From contig JAKZAN010000007.1 of NCBI GenBank assembly GCA_023053545.1, positions 6,696,001 to 6,760,000 on the forward strand: 64,000 nucleotides of DNA. The letters run 5' to 3'. A model generated the notes under the pieces. The model saw only the letters and a program-made list of their open reading frames with translations, was not told where the DNA came from and ran no database searches. This stretch comes from Lepidurus packardi (Eukaryota > Arthropoda > Branchiopoda > Notostraca > Triopsidae). Below, piece after piece: positions 27,783 through 39,037 of the stretch; position 1 is the first letter of the stretch; the number at the start of each line of letters is the position of its first letter. The translations under genes were made by a program, and so were the position numbers.

Positions 27783-28343
27783 GCTGGACCAAGATCATTC
27801 AAGCCTTTAGGAAGCTCAGGATCAATTCTTAATCTCGCAGTGGCGATTTTATTGAGATCCTAGCATTTATAAACACAGAATTGTATAAAGCAAAGCTAAA
27901 GATAACTGAAGTAATCTTGAAGGATCTGGGTTCCCCAACAGCTAAGTTAGCCAAACTTTTTCTGTTCAAAGCAATATTGCACCGTGACATACCGTAGACG
28001 ATGTTGTCATAGCTTGAGCCTAACTCTACGGCTGCTGCACCTATCCGCGCTTCCCAGAGATCCTTAGCAACCTTTTTCTTCAGCTGGCGTGCTTTGGTTG
28101 CATACGCCAAGGCCCGGTGGCAGTACTTAATTGCAATGCTATAACAATTTCGTTTTCTTCCATAATAATGCTACAGAATGCAAAAAGTTAATATTTTAGC
28201 TAATTTCATATAACACGAAGTTACTTCTCAGTGATACGTAAGTCTAAGTGATAGCAATATATAGACAAATTATGGCTTTCACCGAGTAGAGGAACGCACG
28301 TTGAGATTATAAATTAATTTACAAAACCCTGGTCAATAGACAG
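27783..28343 (-). pseudogene. mRpL20 duplicate lacking exon 1
   Basis: Near-identical to 22,907-23,570. Exon 2 is kept, with few changes (WEP to GEP). The donor after exon 2 has changed from GTAACT to ATTACT. Exon 3 is cut after its first half, at the joint to the Cdk12-like fragment. Sequence upstream matches the upstream flank of the parent gene, but about 90 bp containing exon 1 are missing between GAAGTTACTT and ACGTAAGTC. The copy cannot make the protein. Confidence 0.88.
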
Positions 28344-28346
28344 CAG

Positions 28347-28520
28347 GGATGTTATCAAGACCGACTTTCTCGAGACCGAGACAAGACCGAGACCAGAAAA
28401 AAGTTCCCGAGACCGAGACAATACCAAGACCGCAAGTTTCGAGACCAAGACCAAGACAATACCGATCAAAAAACCATCGAGACCAAAGACCGGTCTGGAG
28501 ACCAAGACCGGTCTCGAAAT
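28347..28520. repeat. degenerate GAGACC / AAGACC hexamer array
   Basis: About 170 bp of GAGACCGAGACAAGACC-type units with drift. It gives meaningless Ser/Arg/Val-rich frames. It begins directly after the mRpL20 pseudogene flank. Confidence 0.85.
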
Positions 28521-28924
28521 TCTAATCTGTCTTGCACTTGTTTCGGACAAGAAAAAACAACAGATTTTTAGCCGTAAAGTTATTATATTAGTAATTATTA
28601 AAACATTATCAACATTTCGTGTCGTCCTCGATAACTACTTTCACTATGAGTTTCACCTAACTAACTACTATGAGTTTTATTAGCACAAATATTATTCACA
28701 AAAATATATTTCCGTGATAAATTGCTGGTATTTCCTATTATCGAGAGAATTGACTGCCACTAATTGTCTGAAAAGACTGTTCCAACGAGTCGAATTTGCG
28801 ACGGGAATGAGATTTCCTGGGCCCATCATTGTTTCGAAGGAGCTCGCAAAAAATTTATCCGCCCCGTCCATGGTACGTTTGGTTCATGGGTATAGTTCTA
28901 TGGGGAGTCCATGTTACGGGCATC

Positions 28925-29470
<546 letters not shown>

Positions 29471-29647
29471 GCGATCGAATTACGCTATTAATGCACATGA
29501 TCATCACGGCGGTTATCACGGCGGCAAATTTTCTATGAAAAAAAATTTCATGGAACTCGTCTAACTCGCTCTTACTTTATTGCTGCGCTCTGCATCTATA
29601 ACCGCGCGCCGTGTATATTTCATTTCAATTTCATCAATTTTTTAAAT

Positions 29648-29648
29648 A

Positions 29649-29681
<33 letters not shown>

Positions 29682-29684
29682 GAG
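29648..29684. repeat. (GA)n microsatellite
   Basis: GA dinucleotides with one interruption (GATGAG). Confidence 0.95.
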
Positions 29685-29689
29685 TTATT

Positions 29690-32227
29690 CAGAAATTGAA
29701 ATGCAAAAAATTTTTATTTTGTTCCGCACACCGGTTTATTTTTTTAGTCTACAATCGGTTCTAACTTTTTCCTCCAGATGTCGCTCCATGCCAATTTGCA
29801 AACACTATTCGCTATATTACAAACTTTTTTGGGTAAACTGGCGGACGAATCAGGGAATTGTAGTTGGTCCTATAGCGTGTAGCGGATGCTGGTGGAAACA
29901 GAGGTTTAGGGAAGTGTGATTGTTGAAGTGTTGAGTTTTATATCGTACATGTTTATTTATTTGCAGTAGAACACGCACGTCCACTTTATTGACCTCTGCG
30001 ACCTAGCTTAATTGCTCGCTATATAACGACCTTAGACCTATATACTTTTCACCGATCAATTGCTAAGCCTTTATTTTATATGGTTTATTCTCAAGGAATT
30101 GCTGACCTATTATACGTAGGGTATATAAAGTTAGCAGGTTCAAAATATAGTTTTCTTTTTTCTATATATAGTGTTCTTTTTTCAGAAAGATAAAACTACG
30201 CCGTGTCAACGTTTTCCCAGAATTACATTATTAAAATATGAAAATAAAATCGATGAAAATATGAATACATTTTTTTTCAATTTACTCGTTTCAGGATCAC
30301 GACCCTTTCCTAAAACAAAAACCCTTTCGGGATCAAGAGGCCTTATAATTACCAAGGTAGAACCGCCTTATTTTGCCAATAAAGGTAGGCCGCCTTGGGA
30401 ATTGGCCGTACAATAAGCTCTGTTGGTGAAGGTATGATTGACGGTCATCAAGACAAAATTCTGATGACATAAGTGTGAATACATGTGAAACATAATTTTT
30501 TCCTTCTGTCTACATTTGTATCGCATTTATGCCACAATAATCGTCATTTGTAATGTTGGATATTTTTCATAGTATTTTCTTTGTATGATTGTTTTACTAC
30601 TTTAAATGAAATTAAAACTACCAACCACACGAGGTTATCAAATCGGTCACTACCAGTTTGGCTTTTTTAGTCGCTGAAATGGTTTGAATATTGGCCGTCT
30701 AGAGCTAACGCTGCTGGAACCTAAGCGAGGAGAGGAAAATAAAGGAGGAGAGGAATCGGAAATTTGAATGGAATTGAGAATCTGGGCAATTTCAGCATCC
30801 GGAGTTTTTTTACCGGCTCGTGTGGTTGCCCCGGCTCGTGTGGTTGCCCCGGCTCCGGCTCGTGTGGTTGCCCCGGCTCGTGTGTCTGCGGCAGCATATT
30901 GGGCGTAAGAAATTTCTTGAAATGATTCAATTAATTATTTAATTATTAACTAAATGATTTTTCCTATTTAGACAACAATATAGACGCTATAGGCAACGGA
31001 AAAAAAACATGATGCGTGTAAGCCAACGTCGTTTTTGCTGTACCCTCTTCCCAAGTGGATATATACATACGCCCCTGCTCCTGTGCTTAATTGTTTTTGC
31101 TCGTGTGCCTGCTCCTGCTCGTAATAAATAAACAATATAAAAATATACACAATTCTCACTCATGAAATTATCTACCCATTGTCATTAATGACATCCTCAT
31201 TTTTTTACTCATTCCTTTTCCTCTGAAAGAAATCTTCTTTCCTTTCCCTAATTTCCATTTCCTTCTCCTAATTTTCCTCTTTCATTTTACTTTTCCTCTG
31301 AAAGTGTGAAGAAAGAAAGAAATAGCGGTGAGTGTCAGGCTTGTGTCAGGGGAGCCGCGGGTCCAAAAAGGTTGAAAACCACTGAACCAACCAATTAGGG
31401 CAGCTTCGGCCAAAACTGCACCACTTGTTGATACTGCACGACTTCTGAAACATTGCACCACTTGTTGACTAGGCGATGGCAAACAGGTCTGCTCAAGAGG
31501 CCTGATTTGAGGCTGGAGGTACTATACTGGTACCGGCATCACTGGTGCATATGTGGCGTAATTGAGGAAGTATTGGCCAATAACGGGCGGGGTACTGGAA
31601 GCCGAAGGTGTGCTTGACATTTTTTAAACGATGGAGACGCTAAAAAATAAAAGAGTTGAGAAAATAAAATTAGGGTAAATACGATTCAAATAAAAATGGT
31701 ATTTTCTCATTATAAAATGTCGCGATCTGGTTTGAAAAAACGTAAACAACAACAACAAAGAATCCATTTACCTCGAAACACATACACAAAGCAGCCTCAC
31801 CGTCACTAAAACTCCCAACCTACATACAATTTTTGTCTACAAGAATCGCCGGTTGCATTTTAAAGGAGAGCACAGTGGTCGACTCCGACCAGTTTTGTAA
31901 GTCTTCCTATACACGCCAAACGTGAAAAGGCGGTGGGAGCGTATGAAACATCTAACTGTGAGACGACCCAAGCTTATCACCCCCTTTCTTCAAACATTTG
32001 CAAAGGGACATACAGAGCTTTTTCGACAAAACTCGCTTCTATTTTGTCCGACATTTTACAAAAGGCGAAGGGCGAAAGCCAAAGGGTAGAAAAGAAGGTG
32101 GTAGCGTACGACTATCAGGTGGCTCAGAAAAAAAGGTAATTTAAATGGTGGCGGGAAGGGCTAGCAAAAACTTCGGAAGTCCCAAGGAAAGTGGAGTGAA
32201 AGGGAAACAGTAAGTGGGGCGGGGACT
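29690..32227. other. repeat-flanked spacer, no supported gene
   Basis: A possible terminal exon on the plus strand at about 30,297-30,415 follows a TTTCAG acceptor and ends in PPWELAVQ, but no partner exon is visible. On the minus strand a frame starting near 31,620 (MSSTPSASSTPP) meets a TAG after 32 codons and then stays open, suggesting a decayed exon. Neither is recognised. Confidence 0.4.
30814..30887. repeat. 18-bp tandem repeat, about four copies
   Basis: The unit GGCTCGTGTGGTTGCCCC recurs, with one partial GGCTCC insertion. On the minus strand it reads as GQPHEP peptide repeats. Confidence 0.9.
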
Positions 32228-32386
32228 TAGACGCAGCATCGTATATAGTTATGATCGTAGGCAAGGTTCATAGTTCATACAAGTTCTTTGGGGACCAGCA
32301 GGAAGTCAATCCGTTTAAATCAATCAGTCATTTTAAATAAGCCCGTTAAGGAAGTTAAATAGGAAGTCCGAAAAGCCAAGCGCAAA
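32228..32386 (+). other. putative 5' leader exon of the small membrane protein gene
   Basis: Ends in GCGCAAAG followed by GTAACA, a good donor. The following intron (32,387-32,477) has TACTAAAC near a branch-point position and ends TTCCAG. A diverged copy of this segment lies at 62,573-62,700, which supports it as a defined unit. Confidence 0.5.
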
Positions 32387-32482
32387 GGTAACATTCTGCA
32401 TGTTTTCGCTCAACAATACTTTAGCAGTTAAATTAAGGACGTACTAAACTGATTGTAACCATTGAATTAATATTCCAGTACT

Positions 32483-32782
32483 ATGATGTCAGAAGCAAAC
32501 GCACGCGGCCCTAGTATGGAAAGCTTTGAAATAGGCATTACTGAAGAAGACGCCGCTACAAACGCTGAAAATGCTCAGCAAATCAGGAGAATAAGTCAGT
32601 CATCTTAAATGTTAAAACAACTATTATTCAAGTCAAGTAGCACATTATTACATTATATATTTTTTATAGTGAACGCCGAAGCACAGGATCACTTTTTTTA
32701 TTCCGTACTGGGGATGATGATTTTATTTCTTCTTGCTATAATTGTCTATTTTCTATTAAGTTTGTATATATCTTGTCATTGA
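32483..32782 (+). CDS. small single-pass, probably tail-anchored, membrane protein (unrecognised)
   Basis: Two coding exons, 32483-32594 and 32670-32782, join in phase across a GTCAGT...TTATAG intron to give 74 residues. The N-terminal half is acidic and polar (ESFEIGITEEDAATNAEN). The C-terminal half has one hydrophobic segment, MMILFLLAIIVYFLLSLYI, followed only by SCH, so the topology is that of a tail-anchored protein. An upstream leader exon with a branch-point-bearing intron supports transcription. I do not recognise the family. Size and layout recall small SERCA-regulating peptides, but no diagnostic residues are seen. The donor is non-optimal; without splicing the frame stops after 42 codons. 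Confidence 0.5.
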
Positions 32783-33991
32783 TATAATATTTGTAAATTG
32801 TACTGTAAACTTTTAAAAAATATATACAAGCAATTTTCTTCAAAAGTGTACATGCTCTTTTATTATAATTTCCACTCTGTTGCATTTCATAACTTGTATC
32901 ACTTTCCTTGGACTTCTGCAGTTTTGCCTTATAGCCCGATTTCCCCAATAATGTAAATAAAATATTTTACAAATTAGGAAGCGTGCCTCTGTTTTGTCTT
33001 CCTTGGATCTACCTTCTGTGGCTAATGTATAAAAAAATATATTTGTATAGTAAAAGCAACAAGTCTTAATAGCAATTAGCCACAGCGGCTTTACTTTTGC
33101 CTTCGTTTTGTCACTCCATTGCTGTCACTTCCCCTGGGACAGCTCACATCATCAATTTCGTTGAACGATTGACAGGAGGGCAAACAAATTTCGTCGAAGA
33201 CCCTTTACGCATATAGGCCATAGCTCTGAGCTATGAACACAGGTGTTCGTAGCTATCTTTGGATTTCTCCCGCACAATTTCTTCGAAAGTAAAAAGAGAG
33301 AGGAAGGTTTCAAATTTGAAGATAAGGTAAATTAAATACAAGATCAAGATAAATATATGAAATATAAGATAAAGCGCCTATACCTATTATATTAGCGCAT
33401 CCCAAATAAAGTCTACGATAGTGATGTATCCTATATGTGGATTTTTTACTGTACTATGCTGACATAAAAGTTCGTGATATTCTTGACTTTTCACGTGTCA
33501 TTTATTTTGTCATGTTTAATTTCCATTGGTAGACTACAAATCATTTTCCCATTCGGAATTATTTGAAATGAAAATTATCATATTAATTATCATAATCATC
33601 ATTATCATAAATGCATATTAACCTTACCTGGAATCCCCCAAAATGTTATGTAACCCTATATCTGACCAGGGTTGTGCTCTGTATAGTCTCAGACTTGGCC
33701 TTTTTGGTTCCCCTGTTCCTGCTGGAAATAATCACACTTCACTTTAAAAGTTTGATGCTTGTCTTGTGTCGCGATTCCGGAATCCGGAATAAGCTTGCAA
33801 ATATTTTGCTTGTGCTCTGTTACTGCTTATGTTACTGAACACAGTCGAGGGCAAACAAATTCGTAGAAAACCCTTTGCGCATAGGCTAAAAACCATTTCT
33901 TTGGTTATTTTGAACATTGCCGATTCGAAAATGCGACGTGAAAGAAGCAACGTTATAAGTAGAAAAAAACGCGTTGAAAGCATTTCTTTTT
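32783..33991. other. spacer with a diverged direct repeat
   Basis: The stretch GAGGGCAAACAAATTTCGTC...CCCTTTACGCATATAGG at 33,176-33,220 returns at 33,847-33,887 in slightly diverged form. Otherwise AT-rich sequence without a supported gene. It ends where the large inverted repeat begins. Confidence 0.6.
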
Positions 33992-34091
33992 ATTATACTC
34001 TTTTACATTTTGTTTACATTAATACATTTCTTGGTTAAATATGGCATTACATTTCTTGTCCAAAGTCAAGCTAGTTCATCTTATAGCTCCA

Positions 34092-35649
34092 CTAGTCTAA
34101 GTTATCCTGAAAAATTAATTTAACATAGCCCGATTCCTCCAACGGTATCGCGCAGAAAGGACAAGCGGACACAAATCCATTAGTGCCATGCGGTAACGCA
34201 ACGGACTCCCAATACCTAACAATAACCGATTAGTTACTACGCTAAAATTAAACCCATTCCCAGGACTAACTTCACTGTTTTCTCTGACGCAATATGACCA
34301 CACGGATTAAACGCGTGTGAAGGAGGCCCACAATCTACCCAAAAGGCTGGCTCCATGCCCATACACAACTGGGCAACAGGTCCGCTTTTCATACACATCG
34401 GACAAGTTCGTTCTTTAGAGCCCTGGCCGACACCCCACTCGTGAAGCCCTTGTACATGGCCGCATGCTAAGTACACACATGGAGTTTGGGCTGGAGAGAG
34501 TAAAGTCGATTTCCGAGGCAAAACTAATGTGTTCAACCCAACAGGACATTGAGGTCGATTTCCGTTGAGCTCATCCACAAGCTTTTCCAACTGCTTTACT
34601 GTCTATAAAACACGGGGATACTCAATGTGAACAAAAAGCAATCAGCGAATAATTCGTAAAAATATACAATCCTTCAAGCTGAACGATAGATAGCTGCAGT
34701 ACGAGAAAAGAAGAAATTAACAAGCTATAGAACGTACGGGTGCATTTGCCATGCCTTCAGCAGATCTCCAAAGTAACGATGCACCACACAAGTCTATTAC
34801 GCACCCATCTTGCAATTCGTTTGTTTCGTCCTCTACTTTATGGCCTTTCTCAACTGCTGCTCTTGATTCGCGTAGTGTGTACAAAGCTCCGCCTACAGAG
34901 ACTTCCCTCCATACTAGATTGCTGGCGGGAGACTCACCAAAAGAACCTTTCTGGTGTAGTACAAGTACCCCATTAGTGGTCAACCCATCAATTATGGTAT
35001 CCGTTCGCCACTTGTTAGCTTTTTCCTAAAAATAAATGTATTAAAACAATCAATGAACAAGTGAATTTTTAACGACGATTCATTGCAGCACATCTTCATA
35101 CCTTTAAAAAACGGAAAAATTTTCATTACTCACCCCCAAAAATATGTTTTTCGAGTGGTCAAACCCTGCAGCATAGACCTTCGCTACTGCAGGATGAATA
35201 TGACGGTCCACTAGTATTCTGCAGGCGAATCTGCTTACGGTGCTTTCCGTCACTTTCTTAGAAGATTGTGATAAACTTTCCTTGGGAAATGATTGCGACG
35301 AATCGGACGACGCACGGCCAGAAACTGTGTCTGCGATGACGAAGTCGATGGATTTCTCTGACGAACGTCCGATCTTAAAACATGAAATCACAATCATTCT
35401 CCGCGCCAAAAACAGCAGTTTTTCCAGTTCGCTCTCCCTTACTTGGAACATATCATAATTCTCCGACTGATCATATTCTACGATCACGGCCTGGTTTCTC
35501 GAAAGAGTGTAGGATATGGTGTGCTGGTTTGTATCCAGAATAGCTCGTGATGTCTGCGGAGCCGTGACGAGATAGTTTCTTGATGGATGAACCCCATTTG
35601 CTTGAATTCGCTTTTGCAACGTAAAGTTATGCTTAAAGTTATGCTTATG
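34092..35649 (-). pseudogene. Pli: Pellino 3' part, left copy (5' exons missing)
   Basis: Mirror of the copy at 45,237-46,794, with the same five exons and the same absent N-terminus. It reads away from the transposon toward the left. See the right copy for domain details. If the palindrome is an assembly artefact, this is the same gene as the right copy. If real, neither copy has a start in this window. Confidence 0.85.
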
Positions 35650-36061
35650 CTGTAAAGTTATAGAGTATATGCTTTACCGTAAGCCTGGATCAGATGTTCA
35701 ATTTTTGTTTTCATTTAAAAAAATATAGATGGATATATAGATGGATATCAGCACAGAGTGACCTGAGACCAGCACCCTGTAGTGTAAGGAAAAGGACCGC
35801 TTGCCCAGAAAGATGGCTTAATTACACCATTTCCCAGTCTTCAGGGAAATGAGATTCAGGTATAAAATGTGTTTGTAGCTCGGTCAACTCTAAGACAAGA
35901 GTGACCTGAGATCAGCACAGATTGACCTGGAGAGGAGACAATATTTGACAGGAGAAAAATTTTGAAACCTTATGAAAAAATGGGAAAATTGAGAACGTAT
36001 TCAAATGTATTCAAATGTATTCAAATTCAACGTCCCCGCCTACGGCTGATCCAGATCTGGC

Positions 36062-36178
36062 CGTGGCCACGGCCACGCCCGCGGTCCCCCGACGCCTGTC
36101 CACGGCCACGCCCGCGGTCCACCGACGCCTGTCCACGGCCACGCCCGCGGTCCACCGACGCCTGTCCACGGCCACGAA
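36062..36178. repeat. 33-bp GC-rich subterminal tandem repeats, left end of copy A
   Basis: About three units built on ACGCCTGTCCACGGCCACG and CCCGCGGTCCACCG. Mirrored at 44,708-44,824. One to two units remain at each palindrome centre (40,394-40,480 and 53,992-54,080). Contrasts sharply with the AT-rich flanks. Confidence 0.92.
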
Positions 36179-36301
36179 AACCATGGCGGCTATAATGCCC
36201 CCAAACCATCGTGGTAAACTAGCTTTAAACGCATAAACGCATAAACGGTAAACGCATCTTTTTTTAACTCGTCAAAATTTTCTGTTTGGCCAGTCTTCGT
36301 A

Positions 36302-37945
36302 AGCGTAAACGAATTGCCTGTGTGTGACCGGTATCATAATACCATGATGGTTGCTCTATGGGCTGGGAAAGGTAAGCCAAACATGTTCGGCTTGTTGGAA
36401 CCTTTAGCAGATGAGCTTGAATCCATTCGAGAAAAAAAAGAACTTTTCAAAGGCGATACAAACGTGTACGCAGCCAACATTGTAGCCGATGCTCCAGCGA
36501 GAGCTCTTATCCGGAATTGCAAGCAATTTAATGGTGAATATGGTTGTGATTTTTGCTATCATCGAGGCGAATGGGATTCTGGCCGGCGAGTTTATCCCGC
36601 GAAGCCTGGGGTCGTTCATGAGATGCGGTCCGCAGAGCAACATAAACTTGATTGCGAAGAAGCTAGACGTACGCGTAAAGCAGGCAAAGCAATCAAAGCA
36701 GTCAAAGGCGTGAAGGATGCGACTGTCCTTGGCCTTTACAGAGGCCTGGATGTTGTTGAGGCCATCGTCCCTGAGTACATGCATGGTGTACTGCTTGGTA
36801 TAGTGAAGCAATTGCTTACAATTCTGACGAAGACGGAGAACAAGGAACAACCGTTTTACCTTTGTCCTGCGCAAATAAAACAAGTTAACCGGAACATTGA
36901 AGCCATCAAACCGCCTTCAGAAATCACTCGCGCTCCTCGAGCTTTGGGCGATTTACCTCACTGGAAAGCTTCAGAACTTAGAGCCTTCCTTTTGTTTTAT
37001 TCGCTGCCAGTCCTAGCTGGCGTTATTCGCGCCCAATTCCTGAAGCACTGGTTGCTTCTGTTTACTGCTATGCACGTGCTGCTGAGCGACAAGATTAATC
37101 GTACAGACTTGGCTAGGGTTCGTGATCTTCTTGCGGAGTACGTTAGCGACTTCCAGAGACTGTACGGAAAGAAAAATATGAGCTATAACGTTCATGGTTT
37201 GCTACATCTCGCGGACTCTGTAAACAAGTGGGGGCCCTTGTGGCATTACTCAGCCTTTACGTTCGAGTCGTGGAATGGAGTCTTAGGCAAAATGTTCAAT
37301 GGAACGAAAGGTGTTGGACAACAAATCTGCAGAAATTACCTTGGCTTGAAAAACATTCGGGACATGACCATTTCTGCCGGTACGCAACGTCCTGAATGTA
37401 CTACTTTCACGACCGAATTATTTGGCCATCGCGTAACGGACAAGATTTCACGTTCCGGACCGATGACCTGCTTCGGAAACCCGAAACAAACGATACTCGC
37501 CGAATGTGACCGAGATGCTTTAACCGCTGTTACAAAAGTTCCGGCTGAAGTTATGGCACAGTATTTTTCAAGATTCACGGCGTACAGCAGACTGTGGACT
37601 GTCAAGAAAGGCGACGGCGTGACGCACCGCCAAGACGACAGTTGGGTGCTTCTCGAAAGCGGTGACTGTTTTCAAATCGAGAAATGCATCAAGATGCTTT
37701 CCAAGGATGACGGTAAAGTCCTCGTGCCCGAGGGATATTTCGTTTTGGGAAAACAAGCTACTTTAACACAATTCAAATATACAGTTTCAAAGGTCAGCGA
37801 CACGATGCGATTCCTCTGGGTGGCGAAACTTACTGAAAAGGTACAAGTCATCACTCTGAACGAACATTCTCGAAAATGTTGTCATGTGTGTGTGTCCGGT
37901 GTTAGCTACGTAACACCTTTGCCTAATCCCGTAGAGAGGGACTAG
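36302..37945 (+). pseudogene. transposase, C-terminal part (copy A)
   Basis: Open for about 545 codons but without a proper start: the frame opens at a Leu (TTG) in NELPVCDRYHN and enters from sequence joined to the terminal repeat. Features typical of Tnp2/CACTA-like animal transposases: an NCKQFNGEYGCDFC zinc-binding insertion near residue 70; VPEYMHGVLLGIVKQ near residue 152, where the family usually has Asp before the MH pair; and HYSAFTFESWNGVLGKMF near residue 315, holding the probable catalytic Glu. The zinc ribbon and first catalytic Asp found in the longer copy (57.5-59.2 kb) are missing, so this copy should be inactive. No internal frameshift. Confidence 0.85.
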
Positions 37946-38231
37946 TTGATAAAATTCAATTGTACCGCTAGAGCAACTTTTTTTAAGATCATTTGAAATG
38001 CTTAGTAAAGCCTCTCGTGAGATGATTTCCTTCAGGAAATCATCGAGTTTACCGTAGCAAAACATCCGAGAGGTTGCTTTCAAATATCAAAATGCCACCG
38101 TGAAATGGTATCTACTAAAGATACCATTGAGCTAAGTAAGAGATACTTGCATCCGGTGATGGCAATAAGAGCTTATGCCTGAAAGTAAAGGCTAGTTTTT
38201 ACGATGGTTCGAGCGTTTGAGTAATTACGAA

Positions 38232-38811
38232 TCAACACATAAGGTACAGTACGTAAATTCCTTCTTTTCTTAAAAAATCCAAAAGCCACTTTGCTTTATT
38301 CCTCCCGTTCGTGATAGGGATGACCCCGGTCACTTTCACTTCCACCACCGCGCCGCGGCTGCTATGCTGCTCCTGCTGGTGGCGCCTCAGCGCTGCTGTA
38401 TGCCCACGATTTTGACGATCGCCGCCACGATGGTCATACCGACAAGTGTATGCAATATGCTGGTAATTATTTCGAAATAGTGCAAGGTACTAGTTAAACA
38501 AGATGCATCATTAACGAAAAAATATCAGAATTATTGCATTTACCTTTGTGCTTCCACGTTAAGTCCCTGCGGCTTCGTTCCGAGAAGATACCCCTATGCC
38601 TCCTGTGCCTTGCCCGCACATGGCCTGACCTCCCGATTCTATTCCCGTGCTCGGGATAGGGTGCGGGATTGCTAGGTGAAGTTTCGGTTGCGATGGGGTC
38701 CGGTTCAGGATGGGGTGCGGAAGTTGCGGTATAGGGTGGTGCAGGATTAGGCGCCGTGTAGTAGGGATAACGTTCGGCTTCGAGGCCCGTAAAGTCGCCG
38801 TCTCCATCCAT
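38232..38811 (-). CDS. transposon accessory protein 1, possible TAP/NXF-like RNA-binding segment (copy A)
   Basis: Exon 38544-38811 begins MDGDGDFTGLEAERYPYY, runs through a Pro/Ala-rich stretch and ends in a basic tract (RARHRRHRG...RRDLTWKHK) at a GTAAAT donor. A second exon, 38232-38459, is open for 75 codons. It begins after a TTACCAG acceptor with an Arg/Gly/Gln-rich segment and contains KVTGVIPITNGRNKAKWLLD near its end. That pattern resembles the N-terminal RNA-binding domain of the mRNA exporter NXF1/TAP (KVTIP..GRK..KAWLL). The exons do not join in frame as I read them (phase 1 into phase 0), so one border is wrong or the copy is frameshifted. Upstream lies a leader exon shared with accessory gene 2. 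The NXF relation is inferred from one short motif. Confidence 0.4.
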
Positions 38812-38925
38812 AACTTCTAACTGAAACAAAAGAGAAAAATTATGATCGGAAATTGTGGCATTTGGAAGGACTCACCTTGTCGTACGACGGTTGTAAGTTG
38901 TCTACTTTGGTCATCAGTGTGTCAC

Positions 38926-38934
38926 TTATTTATA
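38926..38934 (-). promoter_or_regulatory. TATA box of transposon accessory gene 1
   Basis: TATAAATAA on the minus strand, followed at once by GTGACACACTG as in the partner promoter. Mirrored at 41,952-41,960. Confidence 0.6.
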
Positions 38935-39037
38935 CTTGTTGTATTACTTAGAAGTTTTCCTGAGTCTGCCCTTTATTGTTAATCTTGTCCTTTTGCCCTG
39001 ACCTGTGTCACTTTTTTTTTATACATATGATGTTTAG

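Noticed and set aside
27268..27798. 176-codon frame as a real gene
   Set aside because: Its start lies in mRpL20 pseudogene sequence in a different frame; it is a product of the chimeric joint.
30814..30887. Tandem 18-bp repeats as a CRISPR-like array
   Set aside because: Contiguous repeats without unique spacers in a eukaryotic genome.
31282..31620. Minus-strand frame MSSTPSASSTPP... with a stop after 32 codons
   Set aside because: Interrupted, unrecognised, no splice support; may be a decayed exon but not claimable.
36314..37945. Treating the 543-codon transposase frame as a complete protein
   Set aside because: It opens at a TTG within NELPVCDRYHN; the longer copy at 57.5-59.2 kb shows an N-terminal zinc ribbon and Asp are missing.
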